Shown one piece after another: positions 1 to 6,951 of a stretch of 64,000 nucleotides of DNA. The first letter of the stretch is position 1; the number at the start of each line of letters is the position of its first letter. A program made the translations under genes and the position numbers. The stretch comes from Aeromonas schubertii (GTDB taxonomy: Bacteria > Pseudomonadota > Gammaproteobacteria > Enterobacterales > Aeromonadaceae): NCBI RefSeq assembly GCF_000820105.1, contig NZ_CDDB01000033.1, forward strand, positions 1 through 64,000, in the 5' to 3' direction. Below the pieces are notes generated by a model. That model was not told where the DNA came from. It saw only the letters and a list, made by a program, of their open reading frames with translations, and did not search any database.

Positions 1-252
1 GATTTTGGTGATACGGATAGCTCCACAACGCCCCTTGGCGGCGGCAAAGGTCTCGGCTACCTGAACGTCCAGTTGATGTCGCATCTGGGCTCGAGCAGAG
101 ACTATGCCCTGTCTGGTCCGCCAGGCATAAAAACCGCTGCGGGCCACACCCAGGATGCGGGTCATGGTGGTCACCTTGAACTGCCTGATATGCTCGGCTA
201 TAAAGGCGTACTTCACTTCAGGTGTTTGGCAAAGTACGCGGCGGCTTTTTTT
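1..252 (-). CDS. IS3-family transposase OrfB, N-terminal part, partial at window edge
   Basis: In the -1 frame relative to orfA, the minus strand is open from the A7 run to the window edge. It reads KYAFIAEHIRQFKVTTMTRI followed by LGVARSGFYAWRTRQ, the typical start of an IS3 OrfB (HTH_21 region) that precedes the DDE integrase core. The catalytic D, D and E residues would lie beyond position 1 and cannot be checked. Production probably needs the -1 frameshift, giving OrfAB. No stop codon is seen in the part present, so the element may be active. Confidence 0.8.
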
Positions 253-512
253 ACCAGGGCCAACTCTTCTGCTTGCTCAGCCAGTTGGCGCTTGAGTCGG
301 ACATTTTCATCGGCGAGTTGCTGCTCGCGCTCCCCCGTATCCATGAGTTGCTTGGCCTTGGTGCGCCAAGCGTAGAGCTGGGCTTCTTTGAGGCCTAATT
401 GGATGGCGGCCTTGCTCATTCCTACGCGCTCGGCCAGAGCCAAGGCTTCTTCCTTGTATTGCTGAGAGTAACGGGTTCTGGGTGTTTTCTGTTCGATCGT
501 TGCTTTGGTCAT
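213..512 (-). CDS. IS3-family transposase OrfA (helix-turn-helix subunit)
   Basis: This 99-residue protein binds the IS ends and regulates transposition. The first 55 residues form a helix-turn-helix of the transposase-8 type (YSQQYKEEALALAERVG, then a second helix ending in YAWRTKAKQ). They are followed by a leucine-zipper-like coiled coil at about 60-90 (LADENVRLKRQLAEQAEELA) used for dimerisation. Length and order fit IS3 OrfA. The C-terminal KKAAAYFAKHLK is encoded over the A7 slippery run, where ribosomes would slip by -1 to make the OrfAB fusion. The reading frame looks intact. Confidence 0.9.
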   Translation of the reverse strand: MTKATIEQKTPRTRYSQQYKEEALALAERVGMSKAAIQLGLKEAQLYAWRTKAKQLMDTGEREQQLADENVRLKRQLAEQAEELALVKKAAAYFAKHLK

Positions 513-556
513 GATGTACCTCTGTCAGTGATTTTACTCACTTAACCAAGTGTCCA

Positions 557-787
557 TCGAGGGTGGGTTAGATCAATGTGATCGACCGCCATATCGGTGA
601 GCATCTGATCCGCAAATATGGGCTCAATGACAGCCTGACGACCCTTCCCCTACCGCTGATGTCCAGCAAGTGGTATCTGGCCCTCTCCAGGTCTTTCGTC
701 AGTGGTCATCCCGACAATGCCCAGGCCCTATGGAATGCGCTGGAAAAAGTCAGGCTCGAACAGACAGCAACTGTCACCACCAGGTAG
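557..787 (+). pseudogene. C-terminal remnant of a periplasmic solute-binding protein
   Basis: The frame from a GTG at 578 to 787 encodes 69 residues (IDRHIGEHLIRKYGLNDSL, then SSKWYLALSRSF, then an LWNALEKVR-like helix). The pattern resembles the C-terminal lobe of family-3 solute-binding proteins. No N-terminal part or signal peptide is present: an in-frame TAG lies just upstream (569-571) and the IS end follows directly. The likeliest reading is a gene truncated by the IS insertion and then decayed. The family assignment rests on pattern alone. Confidence 0.45.
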
Positions 788-1065
788 TGGCACTCCTTGT
801 CTCGCTGCCTGATGGCGGTGGGTGACGGCACTGCACTATCCGCGAGGATGCGTCCCCAGGATGCCGATATACCCAGTGTTGTGATTGCCGCATTGCGGTC
901 GGTGTCGTCCGGGATTATCCCCTTTTAGAGGGCGGTCTTTCAGGCCCGTGGTATGAGCACGACATGGTGAAAAGCTAAAAATTCTGGCTCAATAGTTATA
1001 TATCTTGATGCATTTCAATTATAAGTTTTCCCCCTGTACAAGAGCCAAGGTATCAGGGGTGTTTA
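788..1065. other. Intergenic region upstream of the T3SS chaperone gene
   Basis: No open frame with coding character was found. The left half is GC-rich and may be decayed gene sequence. The right half (about 960-1065) is AT-rich and holds the promoter-like elements listed separately. Confidence 0.5.
977..1025 (+). promoter_or_regulatory. ExsA-like T3SS activator box and -10
   Basis: Positions 977-989 read AAAAATTCTGGCT, matching the A-rich plus GnC half of the ExsA consensus known from Pseudomonas (and used by Aeromonas AxsA/ExsA). The TG-containing distal half is poorly conserved. A TATAAG at 1020-1025 could serve as -10 at about the spacing seen in ExsA promoters. The placement just before a T3SS-chaperone-like gene supports the call. 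It is a by-eye match. Confidence 0.4.
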
Positions 1066-1461
1066 ATGAATAAGGAAGCGTTGATCAATCAATGGTTATC
1101 CGATATGTCGGGCGACCAATGGCAACTTGAGGATGGCGAGTGCCATCTTAGTAATAGCGACGGAGAGCACTATTGCTCTATTCAGTTGACCTCATCCAGA
1201 TTATTAATGATGTTTCCCATTCATCCCGCCGCATTGCCGCAGGATGAGGAGTTGCACAAGAATCTGCTGCTACTCAACAACCATCCCGAAATTATTGGTT
1301 TTGCGTCATTCTCATTGGCCGAAGATAACCTCACCGTGGTGCTGTCGACGGCACTGCCGTGTGAGGCCATCAGCACTCATTCGGTCGCCGATTTTTGGCA
1401 ACGTTCCAATCATGCGCGCAATGGATTGTTTGCGGCCATTATCGATAGGGAGGGGCGTTGA
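1066..1461 (+). CDS. Type III secretion chaperone, CesT/Tir-chaperone-like
   Basis: This is a small acidic 131-residue protein. Class I T3SS chaperones of this size dimerise, bind the N-terminal region of one effector and deliver it to the injectisome. The sequence alternates hydrophobic strands and helices in the family pattern: helix 1 (EALINQWLSDM), strands around CSIQLTSSRLLMMFPI, an LLLLNN segment, then FASFSLAEDNLTVVLSTALP and a C-terminal helix (VADFWQRSNHARNGLFAAI). The stop is 3 nt before the start of the downstream gene, the usual chaperone-effector arrangement. Base composition is lower in GC than the rest of the window. The target is inferred from position only. Confidence 0.72.
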   Translation: MNKEALINQWLSDMSGDQWQLEDGECHLSNSDGEHYCSIQLTSSRLLMMFPIHPAALPQDEELHKNLLLLNNHPEIIGFASFSLAEDNLTVVLSTALPCEAISTHSVADFWQRSNHARNGLFAAIIDREGR

Positions 1462-1464
1462 ACC

Positions 1465-2535
1465 ATGTTGATTAACAGCGCCCTCGGGCATGTCGCGATT
1501 CAGAATCGACCGGCGACGTCTGAAGCACCAGCGAGTGCCAGTGGCTTGCGGCAGACATCCAGCGTCGCGGCCCCGCTTGCCAACCCCAGAGCCCCCCTCG
1601 ATACGCCGGCGGCTGCGTCCGGCCCCGATCTGAGACAGATCAAGGCCACCAAGGTCTCACTGGATGACAAGCCTGCGATTGACGCCATCAAGACCACTCT
1701 GATTGCCGATGCCGCCTTGGCAAACTTCCCTTATACCCAGGATATGGGAGAGCTTGGGGGGGCGACCGCAAAGGGATGGGGAACCGGCTCGGGGCACTTG
1801 CTGCAGGCACTGAGTGTCGGGCCGGGACAGAAGAATATCGGTGACAATGGCATCCTTACCAAGAGCGGCCTGACGGCTTATCTCTTCACCAATGAGAGCA
1901 CCAGAGAAGCACGCATCGTCTTCGGTGGCACCACCTCGGGGGAAAAAGCCGGGGACCTGAATACCCGAACCCTGGGTAACCTTGCCACGACGGCCAAACA
2001 GTGGCTGGCAAATATAAAAAATGTCTTCTCGCGCACGCCGGATAGTTATAAAGAGGCGGCGAAACTCGTCAGTGATGTGAAGGATCACTTGCCTGCCGGT
2101 TATGCATTAAGCGTGTCTGGTCACTCCAAGGGGGGTGGCGAATCCGCTTACGCTGCCATGATGCTGGGAGCAAAAACCGGTGAGCCGGTGAAGTCGATCA
2201 ACTTCTCATCCGCTGAGCTCGGTGCCAAATTGAAGCAGAATATTGCCAGCGAACTGGCAAAAGGCGGGATACAACCCGACGCCATCGCCGGCAAGTTTGA
2301 AGAGTTGGGCAAGGAGATATTGCATATCAAGATAAAGGGCGATCCCGTTCCTAATATGCACAAGTTTTTTGGCAGCATCTCACATATCGGAAGAACCCTG
2401 ACATTGCCCAACGATAATAAATCGGTCGCACATCTTAGCGAGCATGTGGACTTCTTTAGCCGCGTTGCCAGTTGGAGCCATGCAGGCTCGATGTCACATC
2501 ACCAGCTGATCAACCAGCCGCGGATCTACGGCTAA
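1465..2535 (+). CDS. Candidate T3SS effector with class-3-lipase-like fold
   Basis: A 356-residue protein with no signal peptide. The first ~55 residues are rich in Ser, Ala, Pro and Thr, as in T3SS signal regions. The rest carries a lipase-3-like layout: a hydrophobic strand with IVFGGTTSG (151-159, possible oxyanion-hole region), GHSKGG with the putative nucleophile Ser221, KGDPVPN with putative Asp293, and candidate histidines at 345/346 (SHHQLI). Translation is probably coupled to the chaperone 3 nt upstream. The product would be injected into host cells and might hydrolyse lipids or esters; neither secretion nor activity is shown by sequence. It does not match an Aeromonas effector that I can name. 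Low GC and the neighbouring IS suggest horizontal acquisition. Confidence 0.6.
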   Translation: MLINSALGHVAIQNRPATSEAPASASGLRQTSSVAAPLANPRAPLDTPAAASGPDLRQIKATKVSLDDKPAIDAIKTTLIADAALANFPYTQDMGELGGATAKGWGTGSGHLLQALSVGPGQKNIGDNGILTKSGLTAYLFTNESTREARIVFGGTTSGEKAGDLNTRTLGNLATTAKQWLANIKNVFSRTPDSYKEAAKLVSDVKDHLPAGYALSVSGHSKGGGESAYAAMMLGAKTGEPVKSINFSSAELGAKLKQNIASELAKGGIQPDAIAGKFEELGKEILHIKIKGDPVPNMHKFFGSISHIGRTLTLPNDNKSVAHLSEHVDFFSRVASWSHAGSMSHHQLINQPRIYG

Positions 2536-2633
2536 GCCGGCTCGCTCACTTCGGGCTTCCTGCGCAGAGCGGTTACATGGCGTGGCTCTGCTTATTCCGG
2601 GAGGATGTACAACCGGGTGATAGTAAGGACGTT

Positions 2634-2689
2634 GGGACACCCATCGCGGCGATAGCAGTATGACTGTACGCTGTCGTGATGGGTATCCC
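2634..2689. repeat. Imperfect inverted repeat downstream of the effector gene
   Basis: GGGACACCCATCGCGGCGAT at 2634 pairs imperfectly with GCTGTCGTGATGGGTATCCC ending at 2689. The stem is about 20 bp around a loop of about 13 nt. There is no clean T-run after it. It could be a terminator-like RNA hairpin for the effector transcript or a remnant of a small mobile element. Confidence 0.5.
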
Positions 2690-2748
2690 GGTGTTGCACT
2701 GTTTACTCGAGGTGTGAGCTGCCGCGTTGGTATATCTGATGGGTAAAA

Positions 2749-3222
2749 CTATTTCATTCCCATTTGTTCGAACAGGGTGTTGTAATCTTCCAGATGCCAG
2801 TTGTCGACAATTTGCTTGTCTTTGACCCGGTATACATCAACGGCCTGAAAATCAATTGTCTGTCCTTCGCCCTGCAATTCACCCATGCGTCCGGTGAAGT
2901 GCCCCATGAAACGGTATCGAATTGTCGCGTATTCACCGGTTACCAAAATATGCTCAACACGGACGTGCAGGTTGGGGACGGCTTCTCGAAAATGGTTGGA
3001 GGCTTCTACCACCCCCTCTACTCCTGGCTTGCGTCCGGCAGGTGGAGTGCGGTCAATGAAGTGCTCATTTAACGCGGCGCGGGCATAATCCGGGTTGCCA
3101 CTGTTCCAGAAGGCGGCATAGAGTCTGGCGGCATGCACGACTGGAGCAGCAAGCTGAGCCCCCTCCAGTACTTCCGGCGTTGGCAACTCATACTCTTTCT
3201 GAGTCATGGTGGTAGCATTCAT
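2749..3222 (-). CDS. SnoaL-like ester cyclase / polyketide-cyclase-fold protein
   Basis: The ATG at 3222 is preferred because AGAGGTG sits a few bases upstream; the longer frame starting at 3309 has no such site. The resulting 157-residue protein has the SnoaL/NTF2-like cone fold pattern: helices with AARLYAAFWNSGNPDYARAALNEHF, then VEGVVEASNHFREAVPNLHVRVEHI, strands YATIRYRFMGHFTG, and the closing QAVDVYRVKDKQIVDNWHLED typical of SnoaL-like proteins. The substrate is unknown. It is divergent from the LysR gene at 3568, which may control it. The stand-alone gene has no signal peptide, so it is cytoplasmic. Confidence 0.75.
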   Translation of the reverse strand: MNATTMTQKEYELPTPEVLEGAQLAAPVVHAARLYAAFWNSGNPDYARAALNEHFIDRTPPAGRKPGVEGVVEASNHFREAVPNLHVRVEHILVTGEYATIRYRFMGHFTGRMGELQGEGQTIDFQAVDVYRVKDKQIVDNWHLEDYNTLFEQMGMK

Positions 3223-3567
3223 CGTTTCACCTCTATTGTCATAACCGATGTTTTTTCTGTCTTTTGTTGCACGAAATAATCCAACCCTTTCCATAGGGTG
3301 CGGGGTCATCAGTAGAGAGACATGACCATTGCATCTATTGCTGCATATTTTTTCATGCAGAGAACGGCAGGTTAATATTTTGTGAATTCATCACGTTGAT
3401 AATTGAAAGCAAGGCACGCTGAAAATATACCCTTGCTCCAGGTATCTGATGGTCATCCCTTCGTCTTCGGATATATCCGCCATGACGGATTTCGTTTGGG
3501 TATTGTCTAGCATCTACGATTGTTTGAGAATGCAGGTATCATTTGATTCATTTTCAAATAATTTTTG
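3223..3567. promoter_or_regulatory. Divergent promoter region between SnoaL-like and LysR genes
   Basis: This 345-nt AT-rich spacer contains no supported gene. It must hold the promoters of both divergent genes. LysR regulators commonly bind such spacers, but I could not single out an unambiguous T-N11-A operator by eye. Confidence 0.5.
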
Positions 3568-4488
3568 ATGCTGGAACTCAACGAAATCCGTCTCCTGCTG
3601 AGAGTGTTTGAGCTACAAAGTCTCTCTGCTGCCAGTCGTACGCTGGAGATGACGCCTGCGGCTGCCAGTGCCGCCTTGCAGCGTCTGGAGAAACGGCTGG
3701 GGGCGCAGTTGTTCGTTCGTTCTACCCGTCGAATGCAGCCAACAGAGGAAGGGGTGCATTTTATCGATGCGGCCAGGCAAGCCCTTGCGCTACTCGATCA
3801 TGCCGCCATCTCCCTGGCCGAAGGGCGTAATGAACTCAGTGGAGAGGTTCGTCTCTCCGTGCCTTCAGATCTGGGACGCCATCTGCTGCGGCATTGGTTG
3901 GATGAGCTGCTTGAGGCCCATCCTGGACTCTCTCTGAGCCTGGTGTTCACCGATGGCCTGGACGATCTGATCTCACGCAATCTTCACCTGGCGCTCCGAT
4001 ATGGGGAGCTGCCTGCTTCCAACTTGATGCGCCGCCACCTCACCCATGTACATCGTATTGCGGTTGCCTCACCGGGTTATATCGCCGCGCGAGGTAGGCC
4101 TTCTTCTCCCCATGAGCTGGGGCAGCACGAGGCATTGATTCTGGAGCGCGGTGGCCAACGTTGGCAGCGTTGGATGTTCAGCCAGGGGGCTCTTCCTCTG
4201 CCTGTAGAGGTAAAAGGACGGCGTATTGCTGATGATGGGTCGGTCATACGAGACTGGGCGCTGGCAGGATACGGCATTGCCTACAAGAGTTGGCCTGACG
4301 TCGCCGAGGATGTGTATGCCGGACGACTCATCCACCTCTTTCCTGAATGGCTGGCAGCCCCTATGCCACTGCAGTTGGTGTATCTACAGACCGACTACCC
4401 GAGCCTCAAGGTCAGGAAGGTGATGGATTTTATCAACGATAAGTTTCGGGGGTTCGAACAGGCCTATCCATTCTTGCCCAATGGGTGA
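3568..4488 (+). CDS. LysR-family transcriptional regulator
   Basis: A 306-residue LysR-type regulator. Residues 1-60 form the winged helix-turn-helix (LLRVFELQSLSAASRTLEMT, AAASAALQRLEKRLGAQLF, VRSTRRMQPTEEG). The rest is the substrate-binding effector domain (SGEVRLSVPSDLGRHLL, then a periplasmic-binding-protein-like fold). The sequence resembles the CrgA/DmlR branch, which often controls a divergent enzyme gene. The ATG at 3568 is taken as start; a TTG lies directly before it. The likely target is the divergent SnoaL-like gene. The effector molecule cannot be read from sequence. Confidence 0.88.
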   Translation: MLELNEIRLLLRVFELQSLSAASRTLEMTPAAASAALQRLEKRLGAQLFVRSTRRMQPTEEGVHFIDAARQALALLDHAAISLAEGRNELSGEVRLSVPSDLGRHLLRHWLDELLEAHPGLSLSLVFTDGLDDLISRNLHLALRYGELPASNLMRRHLTHVHRIAVASPGYIAARGRPSSPHELGQHEALILERGGQRWQRWMFSQGALPLPVEVKGRRIADDGSVIRDWALAGYGIAYKSWPDVAEDVYAGRLIHLFPEWLAAPMPLQLVYLQTDYPSLKVRKVMDFINDKFRGFEQAYPFLPNG

Positions 4489-4592
4489 TATGACACTGGT
4501 GAAATTAGAGGTGAGGACACCCACCGCTCTGATAGCCGTGTAGGGTGATGGAGGTCCCTGCCTGGTGACTTATTCCGTTTGGCAACAGAGGC

Positions 4593-5813
4593 TTACCCCC
4601 TGCCTTTGAACTGCTTGATGCTGCGCTTTGCCTGGGTGCGGCGATTGGCCTGTTTGTCACGGGGCGGGCGTTTGCCGGCGCCGCTGGTGGGTTGGTCGGT
4701 GACCGGGAAGGCGGCCAGGGTCTCCAGCGGCAGTGCTCGCCCGGTGAGGGTGCGGATGGCGGCAAGCGTCTCGGCCTCCCCGTGGCAGGTGAGGGAGATG
4801 GCGAGTCCGCTGCGCCCCGCGCGGGCGGTGCGGCCGATGCGGTGCACGTAGACAGGGGCGTTGGCCGGCAAATCCAGATTGATCACCACCGGCAGCGCCT
4901 CGACGTGGATGCCGCGCGCCATCAGATCGGTGGCCACCAGCACCCGCACCTTACCCTCCTTGAACTCCCCGAGCGCCTGCTCGCGCACCGCCTGATCCTT
5001 TTCTCCATGCAGAGCCGCCACCGGGATGCCGGCCTTGGCGAGCTTGCGGGCCACGCCGTCGGCGTCGTCCCGGGCGCTGATAAAGACCAGTACCTGCGGC
5101 CACTCCCGGGTTTTGAGCAGGCTGATGAGCGCCGGCACCTTGCTGCTCTTGTTGACCAGATAGAGCCGCTCTTTGATGTCGTCGGCCACGCTGTTGCGCG
5201 GATCCGCCTCGACCCGCTCGGGATCCTTGAGCAGACCGGTGGCCAGCGCCTCCAGCTCGCCCGGCAGGGTGGCCGAGAAGAGCAGGGTCTGCCGCTCTTT
5301 GGGCAGCAATCCAAGCAGGGTCTGGATATCGGGCCAGAAGCCCATCTCCAGCAGGCGATCCGCCTCGTCCAGCACCAGCAGGCGCAGCGCCTCCAGAGTC
5401 AGTTTCTGCTGGCTCAGCAGATCCCGCAGCCGGCCCGGGGTCGCCACCAGCAGTTGGGGCCCCTGTGCCAGCCCGGCCTCTTGCTGCTCCTGCACCACCC
5501 CGCCACACAGGGTGACCCGTCGCAGACCCATGGCGGTTGCGAATGGTTGCAGCGCGTCGCTCACCTGGGCGGCCAGCTCGCGGGTTGGCACCAGCACCAG
5601 CCCTTGCACCCGGTCGTTGGCGGGGTCGAGGCGCGCCAGCAAGGGCAGGCCAAAGGCCAGGGTCTTGCCGCTGCCGGTACGGGCCAGCGCCAGCAGATCC
5701 CGCCCCGCCAGCACGGCCGGAATGGCCAGCCGTTGCACCCGGGTCGGGCGTTGCAGATCGGCGGGCAGGGCCGCCAGCAGGGCAGGGGAGAGGTCGAGTT
5801 GGTTAAAGGTCAT
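4593..5813 (-). CDS. DEAD-box ATP-dependent RNA helicase (RhlE-like)
   Basis: This 406-residue protein unwinds RNA using ATP. All core motifs are visible: Q motif (ADLQRPTRVQRLAIPAVLAG), motif I ARTGSGKT, Ia PTRELAAQ, Ib TPGR, II DEAD, III SAT, then the helicase C domain with LVFISARDDADGVARKL, VATDLMARGIH and VI HRIGRTARAG. A short basic tail (GKRPPRDKQANRRTQAKR) follows and probably binds RNA. The start at 5813 (MTFNQLDLSP) fits the family, whereas the 47 upstream codons do not look like protein. It differs from DbpA, lacking that C-terminal domain. The exact paralogue is uncertain. Confidence 0.9.
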   Translation of the reverse strand: MTFNQLDLSPALLAALPADLQRPTRVQRLAIPAVLAGRDLLALARTGSGKTLAFGLPLLARLDPANDRVQGLVLVPTRELAAQVSDALQPFATAMGLRRVTLCGGVVQEQQEAGLAQGPQLLVATPGRLRDLLSQQKLTLEALRLLVLDEADRLLEMGFWPDIQTLLGLLPKERQTLLFSATLPGELEALATGLLKDPERVEADPRNSVADDIKERLYLVNKSSKVPALISLLKTREWPQVLVFISARDDADGVARKLAKAGIPVAALHGEKDQAVREQALGEFKEGKVRVLVATDLMARGIHVEALPVVINLDLPANAPVYVHRIGRTARAGRSGLAISLTCHGEAETLAAIRTLTGRALPLETLAAFPVTDQPTSGAGKRPPRDKQANRRTQAKRSIKQFKGRG

Positions 5814-5960
5814 GGGGCTACACGGATCGGCGAGTGGGAGGCGAAGTCTAGTGAGCGAGGGGCCAGAAGTAAAACCCCATGCCCATGAGTGAGACCACGG
5901 GCGGCTGGCATTGGGGCGCCCAGAGCGCCGATCGCCACGAAGCGGGAGCCCCAATCTCGA

Positions 5961-6437
5961 TCATTGGCAGCCCGGCCCGGGGTCATCGTCCAGCAGCCAG
6001 GAGATCCAGCGGCGCCTGGCGTTCAGGACAAATCCCTCATCCGCCGCGATCCCGTTGACGATAACGCCATCGGCGGCGCTCTCCCCCGTGCCGAAGGCGA
6101 AACGAAAGGCATCGTGGGCGATGCGTTCGCCCTTGAGCAAGGCATCGTTGAGTGCCTGACTCATGACGATGATGGTGAGCCCGTCGCTGGCCTCGACACC
6201 CACACCGCTGCGCGCCACCTTGCCGACGGCGACCGGCATCCGGATAGAGCAGTGGCGCCCCTCCTTGTCGACTGTGGTGTAGATGCCTTCACCCACCCGC
6301 CCCTGCATCCAGATCAGCTCGCCCCGGGTCAGGCTCGCCACCTGTAACAACCCGAGAGCGCCCTGGGGAAGCGGATGGGGGTCCTGTGCAGAGGCCATCG
6401 GGGCGCAGAGCACGAGCAGCAAGAGGAGCCGTCTCAT
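5961..6437 (-). CDS. Secreted protein of unknown function
   Basis: A 158-residue protein with a clear signal peptide (MRRLLLLLVLCAPMASA, cleavage before QDPH), so periplasmic or exported. The mature part has no domain I recognise; it contains mainly beta-type segments (LTRGELIWMQGRVGEGIYT, CSIRMPVAVGKVARSG). Two cysteines (one in HCSIRM, one at the C-terminus) could form a disulphide. It overlaps the stop of the upstream DUF805 gene by 4 bp (ATGA), so the two are cotranscribed and translationally coupled. Confidence 0.65.
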   Translation of the reverse strand: MRRLLLLLVLCAPMASAQDPHPLPQGALGLLQVASLTRGELIWMQGRVGEGIYTTVDKEGRHCSIRMPVAVGKVARSGVGVEASDGLTIIVMSQALNDALLKGERIAHDAFRFAFGTGESAADGVIVNGIAADEGFVLNARRRWISWLLDDDPGPGCQ

Positions 6438-6775
6438 GGTGCCACCTCCTCAGCGGAGATGGCGCCGGTTCCCTGCATCGCCAGCAGGTAGACCAGCACC
6501 AAAGGGCCCACCAGAGGAGCAAAGAAGACCCAGCCCCACCAGCCGGAGCGCCCGGTGTCATGCAGCCGGCGAATGATCAGGGAGATGAGGGGAAGGGTGC
6601 TGGCCACGCCATAGCCCAGATCCAGCCAGCCAAGCGCGGCCAGACGCACATCCAACAGGATGCAAGTCAGGGTAACCAGCAGGTGAAACAACATAAACCA
6701 CCAGCATTCCGGTCTTGAAGAGCGACCGGAGACGTCCAGGGCCCGTTGCCACGCGAGCAGATAGAAAGAGAACAT
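6434..6775 (-). CDS. DUF805 family inner-membrane protein
   Basis: 113 residues with the DUF805 hallmarks: an aromatic N-terminus with R-x-R/E-x-W (SGRSSRPECWWFMLF), hydrophobic helices, then RRLHDTGRSGWWGWVFF before the last membrane segment. Three to four membrane segments are expected. The family's function is unknown; some members sit near stress or envelope genes. It is the first gene of a two-gene unit with the secreted protein that overlaps its end. Confidence 0.85.
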   Translation of the reverse strand: MFSFYLLAWQRALDVSGRSSRPECWWFMLFHLLVTLTCILLDVRLAALGWLDLGYGVASTLPLISLIIRRLHDTGRSGWWGWVFFAPLVGPLVLVYLLAMQGTGAISAEEVAP

Positions 6776-6951
6776 GGATGAACACCTCCAACGTGATTAG
6801 GTGCCCCATCCTGGCCCGAGTGCCGGCTCCCGGCGTCCTGAAACGGGTTTGAGGACGACCTCAAACCGCTCCTGCTCCCCGGTTCGCTTCTGTGAATCCG
6901 CAAAAGTCGTTATGCTGGCACCGCCTGAAACGGGCTCAATCGGGATCAACC

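Larger units (their letters stand above)
1..556 (-). mobile_element. IS3-family insertion sequence, one end, cut by window edge
   Basis: The orfA gene lies at 213-512 and the start of orfB runs off position 1, both on the minus strand and arranged as in IS3-family elements. A run of seven A (minus strand, 246-252) precedes the orfA stop, the usual programmed -1 frameshift site. The outer end is inferred at about 556, where the minus strand reads TGGACACTTGGTTAAGTG, a plausible terminal inverted repeat. The other end is outside the window, so neither the repeat nor a target duplication can be confirmed. Confidence 0.8.

Noticed and set aside
2472-2663. 63-residue + frame after the effector gene
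   Set aside because: Overlaps the effector C-terminus in another frame, without ribosome-binding site or family pattern.
4692-5888. 398-residue + strand frame over the helicase
   Set aside because: Mirror frame of the DEAD-box gene in high-GC sequence; no coding signature.
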